Source of the DNA: Streptomyces antarcticus
GTDB lineage: Bacteria; Actinomycetota; Actinomycetes; Streptomycetales; Streptomycetaceae
NCBI RefSeq assembly: GCF_026627255.1
Contig: NZ_JAPNLM010000017.1
Coordinates: 1-64,000, forward strand
Length of the DNA stretch: 64,000 nt
Direction of reading: 5' to 3'
In this document: positions 22,974 to 32,407 of the stretch, piece after piece
Numbering within the stretch: the first letter of the stretch is position 1
Layout: each line of letters starts with the position of its first letter
Made by a program: the position numbers and the translations under genes
Notes under the pieces: model-generated
Database searches by the model: none
The model's input: only the letters and a program-made list of their open reading frames with translations
Told to the model about the DNA's origin: nothing

Positions 22974-24653
22974 CTAGCCGTCGTACGCGTCCGCCTTGCG
23001 CGGCGACGGTTCCTGGACCATGCCGCTCATGATCGAGGAGCGGGTGGTGAAGCGCTCGGTGTCGACGCCGTTCTCCTCCAGGACCTTGAAGGTCGCCGCG
23101 TGCACGGACCGCAGGACCGGGGCCACGGTGCGCAGGGCGTCGTCGGCCATGAACCGGTGGCGCCACATCGAGCCGGCCCAGACGTGGCGGACGCCGAAGG
23201 GTTCCGGCAGGACCAGCTTGCCGCCGAGGTAGTCCAGGACCGGCGGGTACCACGTGAGCGGGGCGCGTACCGCGAGCCGCACCACCTCGGTGGCGTCGAC
23301 CAGCGGGAGCGAGCGCTCCGCGGTCTCCCAGAAGCGGATGCTCTTGGGCACCTCCACCGTCGGGGCCTTGGCCTTCGTGGTGAACAGGCCGTTCACGGGG
23401 CCCAGGGCGTGCGCCGTCACGTCCACGCGCAGGGTCTTGTAGAGCACGGTGACGGTCACCAGCATGGTGATGACGAGCTGGCCGTCCCAGAGCGGGTACT
23501 GGATGCCGAGGTAGTGCCGGTTGCCGGCGCTGAACTGCTGCTCGTTGCAGATCCGGGTGATCTCGTGCGGCTTGATCAGGAAGGTGTCGACGTTCTCGCC
23601 GCTGGGGCGGGCCACCTCGGCGGCGCCCTCGCCGACCGGGGTCACGATCCAGTGCTGGATGGCGGCGGGCGGGAACCCGCCGGTGTGCAGGGGGCCGCGC
23701 TCCAGCTTGCGGAGCTGGGCGTCGATCGAGCGTATGACGTCCCAGCTGCGGAAGGGGTGGATCTCGGCGACGTCCTCCTTGGGGGCGAGCTCTTCGGCCA
23801 TCTGCCAGTTGCCCCAGCGGGTGCCCATGCCCAGGATGCCCTTGGCGCCCGCGTAGAAGACCGAGTTGCTGCGGTCCTCGGCGGTCAGTTTCGCCAGCTG
23901 GTGGCGCAGGTCCTCGCGCGCCTTCTCGTCCGGGTTGCCGGGCACCGCCTCGGGGATCTTCGCGGCGACCCCGCCGCCGCCCAGCAGTCCGTCCCAGCGC
24001 GCGCGCAGGTCGGTGGCGGTCGCCTCGCAGATCCGGCGGGCGAGGAACCAGCCCAGGGCCGGGGCGATGATCATGCCGCGCAGGTAGAGGCCGAGGAAAC
24101 CGGTGAACGGCAGCCTGAACATCAGTATCGCCACCAGGATGGCGACACCGATCAGGAGGGCGGTGCCGATCCAGGAGCCGCGCTTGTTGTCGCCGGAGGT
24201 CAGCGACTTGCGGAGCTGGAAGAGCCCCAGCCACAGCAGCAGACCGGGCAGGAACAGCACGCCGCAGACGAGCATGATCAGGCGGAGCTTGCGGTCACGC
24301 TCCTTGCGGATCCGGGACGCGGCCAGGCAGTGCTCCACGACGGTCTGCGGATCGGCGCCGAAGGACTGGATCAGCGGCTTGCGGCCGGGGCTGAGGGTGC
24401 GCGCCTCGACGGCGCGGCAGAAGGCCTCGCCGAGGCTGGGCTCGAAGAGGGAGATCTTCGGGGGCTTGACCGTGGACGCGTGGTGCTCGCTGTTGGCGCC
24501 GAGTATGAGGTCGAGTCTGGTGTCCTTCGCGCCGTCCCGGTACGCCGCGGAGGCCAGCGCGTTGGTCGCCGCGGTCTGCCCGCCGCCCCCCTGGAGGGGG
24601 ATCTGCGCTCCGGGCCTGAAGTCGAATCCGTCGTCCGCCACCGCTGCCCCCAT
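22974..24653 (-). CDS. Polytopic membrane protein of unknown function (559 aa)
   Basis: A 559-residue protein. The N-terminal 130 residues are soluble and include a conserved-looking PPKISLFEPSLGEAFCRAVE. Transmembrane segments follow at about 150-172, 188-205 and 213-235. Then come a large cytoplasmic region (about 240-400), another hydrophobic stretch (LWDGQLVITMLVTVTVLYK) and a final soluble domain. The ATG at 24653 is chosen because upstream in-frame sequence crosses the neighbouring promoter region. No catalytic motif was recognised. Confidence 0.75.
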   Translation of the reverse strand: MGAAVADDGFDFRPGAQIPLQGGGGQTAATNALASAAYRDGAKDTRLDLILGANSEHHASTVKPPKISLFEPSLGEAFCRAVEARTLSPGRKPLIQSFGADPQTVVEHCLAASRIRKERDRKLRLIMLVCGVLFLPGLLLWLGLFQLRKSLTSGDNKRGSWIGTALLIGVAILVAILMFRLPFTGFLGLYLRGMIIAPALGWFLARRICEATATDLRARWDGLLGGGGVAAKIPEAVPGNPDEKAREDLRHQLAKLTAEDRSNSVFYAGAKGILGMGTRWGNWQMAEELAPKEDVAEIHPFRSWDVIRSIDAQLRKLERGPLHTGGFPPAAIQHWIVTPVGEGAAEVARPSGENVDTFLIKPHEITRICNEQQFSAGNRHYLGIQYPLWDGQLVITMLVTVTVLYKTLRVDVTAHALGPVNGLFTTKAKAPTVEVPKSIRFWETAERSLPLVDATEVVRLAVRAPLTWYPPVLDYLGGKLVLPEPFGVRHVWAGSMWRHRFMADDALRTVAPVLRSVHAATFKVLEENGVDTERFTTRSSIMSGMVQEPSPRKADAYDG

Positions 24654-24770
24654 CGCTGTGCGTCGTGCCCCTGGTGCGCCGACGAGCTTATCGGCGGATC
24701 CCGCCCCATGGTCATGGGACAGGGAAATGCCGCCCACCGCAAGCGGGTTGGATGGGCGACCGATCCGGTG

Positions 24771-26984
24771 CTACACCAACTGACTTCCCTTCCCGGCGTG
24801 TTCGCGCACCTTGTCCGCGATGTGGGACGGCACGGGTTCGTGGCGTACGTAGGACCGGGCGAAGCCGCCGGTGCCGTGGGAGACGGAGCGCAGCTCGACG
24901 GCGTAGCGGCCGATCTCGATCTCGGGGACCTCGGCGCGTACGCGGGTGCGCCCCGGGCCGGCCTGCTCGGTGCCGACGACGCGGCCGCGGCGGCCCGCGA
25001 GGTCGCTCATCACCGGGCCGACGTACTCGTCGGGGACGACGACGGAGAGCTCCGCGACCGGTTCGAGGAGGTCGATGCGGGCCCCGGCGGCCGCCTCGCG
25101 CAGGGCGAGCGCGCCGGCGGTCTGGAAGGCGGCGTCGGAGGAGTCCACCGAGTGTGCCTTGCCGTCGAGGAGGGTGACGCGCACGTCGACCAGCGGATGG
25201 CCGGCCGCCACCCCGCGGGCGGCCTGCGCGCGTACGCCCTTCTCCACGGACGGGATGAACTGCCGGGGCACGGAGCCGCCGACGACCCGGTCGACGAACT
25301 CGACGCCGCTGCCGGGCGGGAGCGGCTCCACCTCGATCTCGCAGATCGCGAACTGGCCGTGGCCGCCGGACTGCTTCACGTGGCGGCCGCGCCCGGCGGC
25401 CTTGGCGCCGAAGGTCTCGCGCAGGCTGACCTTGTACGGGACCGGGTCGACCTGGACGCCGTACCGGGTGCGCAGCCGCTCCAGGGTGACCTCCTGGTGG
25501 GCCTCGCCGAGGCACCACAGGACGAGCTGGCGGGTGTGCGGGTTCTGTTCCAGCCGCAGGGTCGGGTCCTCGGCGACCAGGCGCGCCAGGCCCTGGGAGA
25601 GCTTGTCCTCGTCGGCCTTGCTGTGGGCCTCGACGGCCAGGGGGAGCAGCGGGTCCGGCATGGGCCAGGGCTCCATGAGGAGCGGGCGCTCCTTGGCGGA
25701 GAGGGTGTCGCCTGTCTCGGCGCGGGTCAGCTTGGCCACGCAGGCGAGGTCGCCGGCGATGCACCGGTCCAGGCTCCGCTGCTGCTTGCCGAAGGGGGAG
25801 GTGAGGGTGCCGATGCGCTCCTGGAGGTCGTGGTCCTCGTGGCCGCGGTCGGCGAGGCCGTGGCCGGAGACGTGGACGGTCGCCTCGGGGCGCAGGGTGC
25901 CGGAGAAGACGCGGACGAGGGAGACCCGGCCGACGTACGGGTCGGAGGAGGTCTTGACGACCTCGGCGACGAGCGGCCCGTCGGGATCGCAGGTGACGTC
26001 CGGGCGGGCGGCGCCGTCGGGCGCGGTCACGGTCAGGGCGGCGCGCTCCAGCGGCGTGGGGAAGCCGCCGGTCACGAGTTCGAGGAGTTCCACGGTGCCC
26101 AGGCCCTGGCGGGCGCCGTCGGCGGCGGGGGCGGCCATCAGGACGGGGTGGAAGGTGCCGCGGGCGACGGCGCGCTCCAGGTCGTCGACGAGGGTCGCGA
26201 GGTCGATGTCCTCGCCGCCGAGGTAGCGGTCCATGAGGCCCTCGTCCTCGCTCTCGGCGATGATCCCCTCGATCAGGCGGGAGCGGGCCGCGTCGATGAG
26301 GGCCCGTTCGGCCGGGTCCGGGTCGCGCTCGGCGCGCTCGCCGGAGGAGTAGTCGTACGCGCGCCGCGAGAGCAGGCCGAGGAGCCCGGTGACGGGGGCG
26401 TGCCCGTCGGGGCCCGCGGGGCCGTACAGGGGCAGGTAGAGCGGGATGACGGCGTCGGGGTCGTCGGCGCCGAAGGCGTCACCGCAGACGGATGCCATCC
26501 GGTCGTAGTCGGCGCGGGCGGCCTCCAGGTGGGTGACGACGATCGCGCGGGGCATCCCCACGGCCGCGCACTCGTCCCAGACCGCGCGGGTGGCCCCGGA
26601 CAGGCCCTCGGCGCCGTCCGCGGCCGAGACGACGAAGAGGGCCGCGTCCGCGGCGCGCAGACCGGCCCTGAGCTCTCCGACGAAGTCGGCGTATCCCGGA
26701 GTGTCCAGGATGTTGATTTTGATTCCGTCCCAGGCGACCGGGACGAGCGACAGCTGGACCGAGCGCCGGCGCCGGTGCTCGATCTCGTCGTAGTCGGAGA
26801 CCGTGGCGCCGTCCTCGACCCGGCCGGCCCGGTTCACGGCTCCGGCGGTCAGGGCCAGGGCCTCGACGAGGGTGGTTTTGCCCGAACCGCTGTGGCCGAC
26901 CAGCACGACGTTCCGTACGCAGGAGGGGCGGTCGGCCGTCAGTGCCCTGCCGGCGGCTCCGGATGGGTGTGATGTGGCTCCCAT
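24771..26984 (-). CDS. Elongation factor G-like protein EF-G2
   Basis: A 737-residue translational-GTPase paralogue. It has G1 GHSGSGKT (30-37) and G3 DTPG (94-97). The G4 guanine-specificity motif, normally NKxD, is replaced by THLE (151-154). Domains II-V are recognisable, with domain IV carrying the GHGQFAICEIEVEPLPPG-type stretch. The sequence fits actinobacterial EF-G2; in Mycobacterium EF-G2 is reported to bind nucleotides but not to act as canonical EF-G. It is not next to fusA, rpsL or rpsG, which also argues against being the main EF-G. The ATG at 26984 gives a normal N-terminus. Confidence 0.9.
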   Translation of the reverse strand: MGATSHPSGAAGRALTADRPSCVRNVVLVGHSGSGKTTLVEALALTAGAVNRAGRVEDGATVSDYDEIEHRRRRSVQLSLVPVAWDGIKINILDTPGYADFVGELRAGLRAADAALFVVSAADGAEGLSGATRAVWDECAAVGMPRAIVVTHLEAARADYDRMASVCGDAFGADDPDAVIPLYLPLYGPAGPDGHAPVTGLLGLLSRRAYDYSSGERAERDPDPAERALIDAARSRLIEGIIAESEDEGLMDRYLGGEDIDLATLVDDLERAVARGTFHPVLMAAPAADGARQGLGTVELLELVTGGFPTPLERAALTVTAPDGAARPDVTCDPDGPLVAEVVKTSSDPYVGRVSLVRVFSGTLRPEATVHVSGHGLADRGHEDHDLQERIGTLTSPFGKQQRSLDRCIAGDLACVAKLTRAETGDTLSAKERPLLMEPWPMPDPLLPLAVEAHSKADEDKLSQGLARLVAEDPTLRLEQNPHTRQLVLWCLGEAHQEVTLERLRTRYGVQVDPVPYKVSLRETFGAKAAGRGRHVKQSGGHGQFAICEIEVEPLPPGSGVEFVDRVVGGSVPRQFIPSVEKGVRAQAARGVAAGHPLVDVRVTLLDGKAHSVDSSDAAFQTAGALALREAAAGARIDLLEPVAELSVVVPDEYVGPVMSDLAGRRGRVVGTEQAGPGRTRVRAEVPEIEIGRYAVELRSVSHGTGGFARSYVRHEPVPSHIADKVREHAGKGSQLV

Positions 26985-27248
26985 GGTGCTCGTGCCTCCC
27001 GATGGTGACGGTGAGGAGGGAAACGGGGTCCTTCGAGCTTTGCACCGGTGTCACACCGCGTCCATACGTCGTACCGGGGGCGTACCCGTGGCGCACCGGA
27101 GGCGTGCCGGGAGGCGTCGGAGGGATGAAGTACGGCCCCCGCGGCCCGAACCGGTGGGTGCGCGGCGCCCGGGAGGCGGCGTGCTGGCTACGATGGGCCA
27201 GCCGGTGGCCGTGGTGGCCGTGCGGCCCAGCGACCCTCCGGGAAGGCC

Positions 27249-27917
27249 ATGCTGAACAAGTACGCGCGTGCATTCTTCACGCGTGTTCTCACGCCATTCG
27301 CCGCATTTCTGCTCCGGCGGGGGGTGAGTCCGGACGCGGTCACCCTGATCGGCACGGCCGGAGTGGCGGCGGGAGCGCTGGTCTTCTTCCCCCGGGGCGA
27401 GTTCTTCTGGGGCACGATCACGATCACCCTCTTCGTCTTCTCCGACCTGGTGGACGGGAACATGGCCCGCCAGGCCGGTGTCTCCAGCCGGTGGGGGGCC
27501 TTCCTCGACTCCACCCTCGACCGGGTCGCGGACGCGGCGATCTTCGGCGGGCTCGCGCTCTGGTACGCGGGCTCCGGGAACGACAACGCGCTCTGCGCCG
27601 TCGCGATCTTCTGCCTGGCCAGCGGCCAGGTGGTCTCGTACACCAAGGCCCGGGGCGAGTCGATCGGGCTTCCGGTCGCCGTCAACGGCCTCATCGAGCG
27701 GGCCGAGCGGCTGGTCATCTCGCTGGTCGCGGCCGGGCTCTCCGGCCTGACGACCTTCGGGGTGCCGTCGTGGATCGGCGTCCTGCTGCCGATCGCGCTG
27801 TGGATCGTCGCCGCGGGCTCCCTCGTCACGCTGATCCAGCGGGTGGTCACCGTACGCCGCGAGGCCGCCGAGGCCGACGCCGCCGCGGCCGCGGCCGCCG
27901 AAGGGGGCACCGCCTGA
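27249..27917 (+). CDS. pgsA: Phosphatidylinositol phosphate synthase (CDP-alcohol phosphatidyltransferase)
   Basis: A 222-residue integral membrane enzyme. The CDP-alcohol phosphotransferase signature D-x2-DG-x2-AR-x8-G-x3-D-x3-D is complete, with Asp66, Asp69, Gly70, Ala73, Arg74, Gly83, Asp87 and Asp91. Context with an acyltransferase and a PimA-like mannosyltransferase indicates that the product is phosphatidylinositol phosphate rather than phosphatidylglycerol phosphate. The stop overlaps the next ATG (TGATG). It starts the phosphatidylinositol mannoside gene set. Confidence 0.92.
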   Translation: MLNKYARAFFTRVLTPFAAFLLRRGVSPDAVTLIGTAGVAAGALVFFPRGEFFWGTITITLFVFSDLVDGNMARQAGVSSRWGAFLDSTLDRVADAAIFGGLALWYAGSGNDNALCAVAIFCLASGQVVSYTKARGESIGLPVAVNGLIERAERLVISLVAAGLSGLTTFGVPSWIGVLLPIALWIVAAGSLVTLIQRVVTVRREAAEADAAAAAAAEGGTA

Positions 27918-28819
27918 TGGGCACCGCACAGGACAAGCTGGTCGACGGGCTGTACGGGCTCGGCTGGGCCGGAGTCAAGAAGCTGCCCGAGCCGGCCGCG
28001 GTCGCCCTCGGCCGCCGGATCGCGGACTTCGCGTGGAAGCGCCGCGGCAAGAGCGTGCTGCGGCTGGAGTCCAACCTGGCCCGGGTGGTGCCGGACGCCG
28101 GTCCGGAGCGGCTGCGCGAGCTGTCCAAGGCCGGCATGCGCTCCTACATGCGGTACTGGATGGAATCGTTCCGGCTGCCCACCATGGATCCGAAGCGGTT
28201 CGGCACCGATGTGCAGATGAAGGACGACCACATCCTGCGCGAGGCCCTCGCCTCCGGCCGCGGGGTCGTCGTCGCCCTGCCGCACCTGGCCAACTGGGAT
28301 CTCGCCGGGGCCTGGGCCACAGGCCACATCGGCGTGCCGCTCACCACGGTCGCCGAGCGGCTCAAGCCCGAGACCCTCTACGACCGCTTCGTGGCCTACC
28401 GGGAGAGCCTGGGCATGGAGGTCCTGCCCCACAGCGGCGGCGCCGCCTTCGGCACCCTCGCCCGCCGCCTCCGCTCCGGCGGCCTGGTCTGCCTCGTCGC
28501 CGACCGGGACCTGTCCGCGTCCGGGATCGAGGTGGACTTCTTCGGCGCCACGGCGCGCATGCCGGCCGGCCCGGCGCTGCTCGCCCAGCACACGGGCGCG
28601 GCGCTGCTCCCCGCCACCCTGTACTACGGGGACGCGCCACAGCTGTACGGCCGCATCCACCCCGAGGTGGAGGTGCCGAAGGCGGGTACCCGGACCGAGA
28701 AGACCGCCGTCATGACGCAGGCGCTCGCGGACGTCTTCGCGCAGGGCATCGCGGAACACCCGCAGGACTGGCACATGCTCCAGCGCCTGTGGCTCGACGA
28801 CCTGGAGGAGCGCCCGTAG
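27917..28819 (+). CDS. Phosphatidylinositol mannoside acyltransferase (LpxL/HtrB family, PatA-like)
   Basis: A 300-residue LpxL/HtrB-type acyltransferase with the catalytic H-x4-D motif in HLANWD (His123, Asp128) and a substrate-side GLVCLVADRDLS. Actinobacteria lack lipid A. In this three-gene set the family member is PatA, which acylates the mannose of PIM. Its ATG overlaps the pgsA stop and its stop overlaps the next GTG, so the three proteins are coupled. It is likely membrane-associated on the cytoplasmic face. Confidence 0.9.
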   Translation: MGTAQDKLVDGLYGLGWAGVKKLPEPAAVALGRRIADFAWKRRGKSVLRLESNLARVVPDAGPERLRELSKAGMRSYMRYWMESFRLPTMDPKRFGTDVQMKDDHILREALASGRGVVVALPHLANWDLAGAWATGHIGVPLTTVAERLKPETLYDRFVAYRESLGMEVLPHSGGAAFGTLARRLRSGGLVCLVADRDLSASGIEVDFFGATARMPAGPALLAQHTGAALLPATLYYGDAPQLYGRIHPEVEVPKAGTRTEKTAVMTQALADVFAQGIAEHPQDWHMLQRLWLDDLEERP

Positions 28820-29982
28820 TGAAGATCGGCATCGTGTGTCCGTACTCGTGGGACGTGCCGGGCGGCGTCCAGTTCCACATCCGCGACCTGGCGGAGCACC
28901 TGATCCGCCTCGGCCACGAGGTGTCGGTGCTGGCCCCGGCCGACGACGAGACCCCGCTGCCGCCGTACGTGGTCCCGGCGGGACGGGCGGTGCCGGTGCC
29001 GTACAACGGGTCGGTGGCCCGGCTGAACTTCGGCTTCCTCTCGGCGGCCCGGGTGCGCCGCTGGCTGCACGACGGCGTCTTCGACGTCCTCCACATCCAC
29101 GAGCCCGCCTCGCCCTCCCTGGGGCTGCTGGCCTGCTGGGCGGCGCAGGGCCCCATCGTGGCCACCTTCCACACCTCCAACCCCCGCTCGCGGGCGATGA
29201 TCGCCGCGTACCCGATCCTGCAGCCGGCGCTGGAGAAGATCAGCGCCCGGATCGCGGTGAGCGAGTACGCGCGGCGCACGCTCGTGGAGCACCTGGGCGG
29301 GGACGCGGTGGTGATCCCGAACGGGGTCGACGTGGACTTCTTCGCCAAGGCCGAGCCCAAGGCCGAGTGGGGCGGGCAGACGCTCGGCTTCATCGGCCGC
29401 ATCGACGAACCCCGCAAGGGCCTGCCGGTGCTGATGGCGGCCTTCCCGAAGATCGCGGAGGCCTGCCCGGACGTACGCCTGCTGGTCGCCGGCCGCGGCG
29501 ACGAGGAGGATGCCGTCGCCTCCCTGCCCGCGGAACTCCGGGCGCGGGTGGAGTTCCTCGGCATGGTCTCGGACGAGGACAAGGCACGGCTGCTGCGCAG
29601 CGTGGACGTGTACGTCGCCCCCAACACCGGCGGCGAGAGCTTCGGCATCATCCTCGTCGAGGCCCTGTCGGCGGGCGCGGCGGTACTGGCCTCGGACCTC
29701 GACGCCTTCGCGCAGGTCCTGGACCAGGGCGGGGCGGGCGACCTCTTCGCCAACGAGAACGCCGACGCGCTCGCGGCCGGCGCGATCACCCTCCTGCGGG
29801 ACCCGGCCCGGCGCGCCGAGCTGAGCGCCCGCGGCTCGGCGCACGTGCGCCGCTTCGACTGGTCGACGGTCGCCGCGGACATCCTGGCCGTGTACGAGAC
29901 GGTGACGGACGGCGCGGCGGCGGTGGCCGAGGACGAACGCGTCCCCCTCCGCACCCGGCTCGGCCTCTCCCGGGACGCCTGA
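28819..29982 (+). CDS. PimA-like phosphatidylinositol alpha-mannosyltransferase (GT4)
   Basis: A 387-residue GT-B glycosyltransferase of family GT4. The N-terminal domain starts with VCPYSWDVPGGVQFHIRDL, the typical PimA opening. The C-terminal nucleotide-sugar domain has GFIGRIDEPRKGL and the EX7E motif ESFGIILVE. It should move mannose from GDP-mannose to phosphatidylinositol, the first step of PIM synthesis. The GTG start overlaps the upstream stop (TAGTG). Confidence 0.9.
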   Translation: MKIGIVCPYSWDVPGGVQFHIRDLAEHLIRLGHEVSVLAPADDETPLPPYVVPAGRAVPVPYNGSVARLNFGFLSAARVRRWLHDGVFDVLHIHEPASPSLGLLACWAAQGPIVATFHTSNPRSRAMIAAYPILQPALEKISARIAVSEYARRTLVEHLGGDAVVIPNGVDVDFFAKAEPKAEWGGQTLGFIGRIDEPRKGLPVLMAAFPKIAEACPDVRLLVAGRGDEEDAVASLPAELRARVEFLGMVSDEDKARLLRSVDVYVAPNTGGESFGIILVEALSAGAAVLASDLDAFAQVLDQGGAGDLFANENADALAAGAITLLRDPARRAELSARGSAHVRRFDWSTVAADILAVYETVTDGAAAVAEDERVPLRTRLGLSRDA

Positions 29983-30104
29983 CGGCGGCGCCGGCGGGCC
30001 CGGCGGCGACACCGGGCCCGCCGGAGCGGCCGGGCCCGCCTGAGCGCCGCCCGGCCCACCGGCGCTGACCGGGGCCGGGGCGGGGGCCGGTAGAGTCGCC
30101 GCCC

Positions 30105-30647
30105 GTGATCGAAACCCTTGTCTGGATTGCCCTGGCGCTCGGTGTCATCGGGGTCTACCTCAGCTGGACCGCCGGCCGGCTGGACCGGCTGCACTCGCGC
30201 ATGGATGCCGCGCGGGCCGCCCTCGACGCCCAGCTCGTACGGCGCGCCTCCGTGGTGCTGGAGGTGGCCACCTCCGGCGTCCTCGACCCCGCCTCCTCCC
30301 TCGTGCTGTACGAGTCCGCGCACGCCGCCCGGCAGGCCGAGGAGGACCACCGGGAGGTCGCCGAGAGCGAGCTCAGCCAGGCGCTGCGGGCCGTCTTCGC
30401 CGACGCCGACCAGGTGGACGTGCTCAAGGCGGCTCCGGGCGGGGCCGAGGCCACCGAGGACCTGGCGGCGGCCGTGCGCCGGGTGCCGATGGCCCGGCGG
30501 TTCCACAACGACGCCGTACGGGCCGCCCGCGCCCTGCGCAGGCACCGCAAGGTCCGCTGGTTCCGGCTGGCCGGGCACGCCCCCTTCCCGCTCGCCTTCG
30601 AGATGGACGACGAGCCCCCGGCGTACCTCGCGGAGCGGCCCGTCTGA
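30105..30647 (+). CDS. LemA-like membrane-anchored helical protein
   Basis: A 180-residue protein with one N-terminal transmembrane helix (ETLVWIALALGVIGVYLSW), then long amphipathic helices. The arrangement, with LVRRASVVLEVA near residue 43 and ARRFHNDAVRAARALRRHR near 135, resembles LemA proteins, where a similar N-D-A/Y pattern follows long helices. The match is structural impression rather than clear identity. Start GTG at 30105. It is probably transcribed alone or with the PIM genes (122-bp gap). Confidence 0.65.
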   Translation: MIETLVWIALALGVIGVYLSWTAGRLDRLHSRMDAARAALDAQLVRRASVVLEVATSGVLDPASSLVLYESAHAARQAEEDHREVAESELSQALRAVFADADQVDVLKAAPGGAEATEDLAAAVRRVPMARRFHNDAVRAARALRRHRKVRWFRLAGHAPFPLAFEMDDEPPAYLAERPV

Positions 30648-30670
30648 GAGACGCCCAGGGGGTGTCGCGC

Positions 30671-30688
30671 GCGGCCGGATCCGGCCGC
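30671..30688. repeat. Perfect 18-bp palindrome downstream of the LemA-like gene
   Basis: GCGGCCGGA is followed by its exact reverse complement. It may be a terminator core or a chance GC palindrome; no T-run follows. Confidence 0.5.
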
Positions 30689-30754
30689 CGGGGGAGCGGT
30701 CCAGGGCCGCTGCGGACAAGTCGGGGAGCCACCGGCTACACATTGGCCCTTGTT

Positions 30755-30774
30755 GTGGACTGGTCAGTGGGGTT
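30755..30774 (+). promoter_or_regulatory. Candidate MocR/PdxR-type direct repeats upstream of pdxS
   Basis: GTGGACTGG (30755-30763) and AGTGGGGTT (30766-30774) form an imperfect direct repeat with a spacing near 12 bp. They resemble the GTGG-W-CTA repeats reported for corynebacterial PdxR. They lie about 50-70 bp before pdxS. No mocR gene is adjacent, so the regulator would act in trans. Confidence 0.3.
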
Positions 30775-30823
30775 TTCTCGGCACAGTAGTAGTCGAGTCT
30801 TCCCTTTCGAGTGAGGTCAACCC

Positions 30824-31741
30824 GTGAGCACGCTTCCCACCTCCCCCCAGTCCGCCGAGTCGGCGATCGGCACCTCCCGCGTGAAGCGCGGCATGGCCGA
30901 GCAGCTCAAGGGCGGCGTGATCATGGACGTGGTCAACGCCGAGCAGGCGAAGATCGCCGAGGACGCCGGCGCCGTGGCCGTCATGGCCCTCGAGCGGGTC
31001 CCGGCCGACATCCGCAAGGACGGCGGAGTCGCCCGCATGTCCGACCCCAACATGATCGAAGAGATCATCGAGGCTGTCTCGATCCCGGTCATGGCCAAGT
31101 CCCGCATCGGCCACTTCGTCGAGGCCCAGGTGCTCCAGTCCCTCGGCGTCGACTACATCGACGAGTCCGAGGTCCTGACCCCGGCCGACGAGGTCAACCA
31201 CTCCGACAAGTGGGCGTACACCACCCCCTTCGTCTGTGGCGCCACCAACCTGGGCGAGGCCCTGCGCCGCATCGCCGAGGGCGCGGCCATGATCCGCTCC
31301 AAGGGCGAGGCCGGCACCGGCAACGTGGTCGAGGCCGTCCGCCACCTGCGCCAGATCAAGAACGAGATCGCCCGCCTGCGCGGCTACGACAACAACGAGC
31401 TCTTCGCCGCGGCCAAGGAGCTGCGCGCCCCGTACGAGCTCGTCAAGGAGGTCGCCGAGCTCGGCAAGCTCCCGGTCGTGCTGTTCTCCGCCGGTGGCGT
31501 CGCCACCCCGGCCGACGCCGCCCTGATGCGCCAGCTCGGCGCCGAGGGCGTCTTCGTCGGCTCCGGCATCTTCAAGTCGGGCGACCCGGCCAAGCGCGCC
31601 GCCGCCATCGTGAAGGCCACCACCTTCTTCGACGACCCGAAGATCATCGCGGACGCCTCCCGCAACCTGGGCGAGGCCATGGTCGGCATCAACTGCGACA
31701 CCCTCCCCGAGTCCGAGCGCTACGCCAACCGCGGCTGGTAA
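30824..31741 (+). CDS. pdxS: Pyridoxal 5'-phosphate synthase, lyase subunit
   Basis: A 305-residue TIM-barrel subunit of DXP-independent PLP synthase. The catalytic lysine is Lys92 in MAKSRIGHFVEA, and the second active-site region is IRSKGEAGTGNVVEAVRHL near 160. It condenses ribose 5-phosphate, glyceraldehyde 3-phosphate and ammonia, the latter delivered by PdxT encoded 6 bp downstream. The GTG at 30824 is the first reasonable start after a 176-bp upstream region. Confidence 0.97.
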   Translation: MSTLPTSPQSAESAIGTSRVKRGMAEQLKGGVIMDVVNAEQAKIAEDAGAVAVMALERVPADIRKDGGVARMSDPNMIEEIIEAVSIPVMAKSRIGHFVEAQVLQSLGVDYIDESEVLTPADEVNHSDKWAYTTPFVCGATNLGEALRRIAEGAAMIRSKGEAGTGNVVEAVRHLRQIKNEIARLRGYDNNELFAAAKELRAPYELVKEVAELGKLPVVLFSAGGVATPADAALMRQLGAEGVFVGSGIFKSGDPAKRAAAIVKATTFFDDPKIIADASRNLGEAMVGINCDTLPESERYANRGW

Positions 31742-31747
31742 CCGGAG

Positions 31748-32350
31748 ATGACCCACACCCCCGGCAACCCCGTGATCGGGGTGCTCGCCCTCCAGGGCGA
31801 CGTACGGGAGCACCTGATCGCCCTGGCCGCGGCGGACGCCGTGGCCAGGCCGGTCCGGCGTCCCGAGGAGCTCGCCGAGGTCGACGCCCTGGTGATCCCC
31901 GGCGGCGAGTCCACGACCATGTCGAAGCTCGCTGTGCTGTTCGGCATGCTGGAGCCGCTGCGCGAGCGCGTGCGCGCCGGCCTGCCCGTCTACGGCACCT
32001 GCGCCGGCATGATCATGCTGGCGGACAAGCTCCTGGACGGCCGCGAGGACCAGGAGACGCTCGGCGGGATCGACATGATCGTCCGCCGCAACGCCTTCGG
32101 CCGGCAGAACGAGTCCTTCGAGGCGAAGGTCGACTTCGCGGGCATCGAGGGCGGCCCCGTCGAGGGCGTCTTCATCCGCGCCCCGTGGGTCGAGTCCGTC
32201 GGCGCGGCGGCCGAGGTCCTCGCCACGTACGACGGCCACACCGTCGCCGTGCGGCAGGGAAACGTCCTGGCGACCTCGTTCCACCCCGAGCTGACCGGCG
32301 ACGACCGTGTTCACGCGTACTTCGTCGACATGGTGCGCGCGGGGCTGTAA
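31748..32350 (+). CDS. pdxT: Pyridoxal 5'-phosphate synthase, glutaminase subunit
   Basis: A 200-residue class I glutaminase. The nucleophile is Cys85 in VYGTCAGMIML, with His179 and Glu181 in HPELTGD completing the triad. GGESTT near residue 52 is the PdxT-specific oxyanion region. It supplies ammonia to PdxS. The ATG sits 6 bp after the pdxS stop, with GGAG overlapping the junction. Confidence 0.97.
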   Translation: MTHTPGNPVIGVLALQGDVREHLIALAAADAVARPVRRPEELAEVDALVIPGGESTTMSKLAVLFGMLEPLRERVRAGLPVYGTCAGMIMLADKLLDGREDQETLGGIDMIVRRNAFGRQNESFEAKVDFAGIEGGPVEGVFIRAPWVESVGAAAEVLATYDGHTVAVRQGNVLATSFHPELTGDDRVHAYFVDMVRAGL

Positions 32351-32407
32351 CGGCGTCCCGGTAGGATCTGTGGCGAACACTGTTGGTGACGCGAAGGAGA
32401 CAGGCAG

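Noticed and set aside
22809..26972. A 1387-codon open frame on the plus strand opposite EF-G2 and its neighbour
   Set aside because: It is antisense to clear EF-G2 and membrane-protein genes; its composition is typical of the stop-poor antisense frames of GC-rich DNA.
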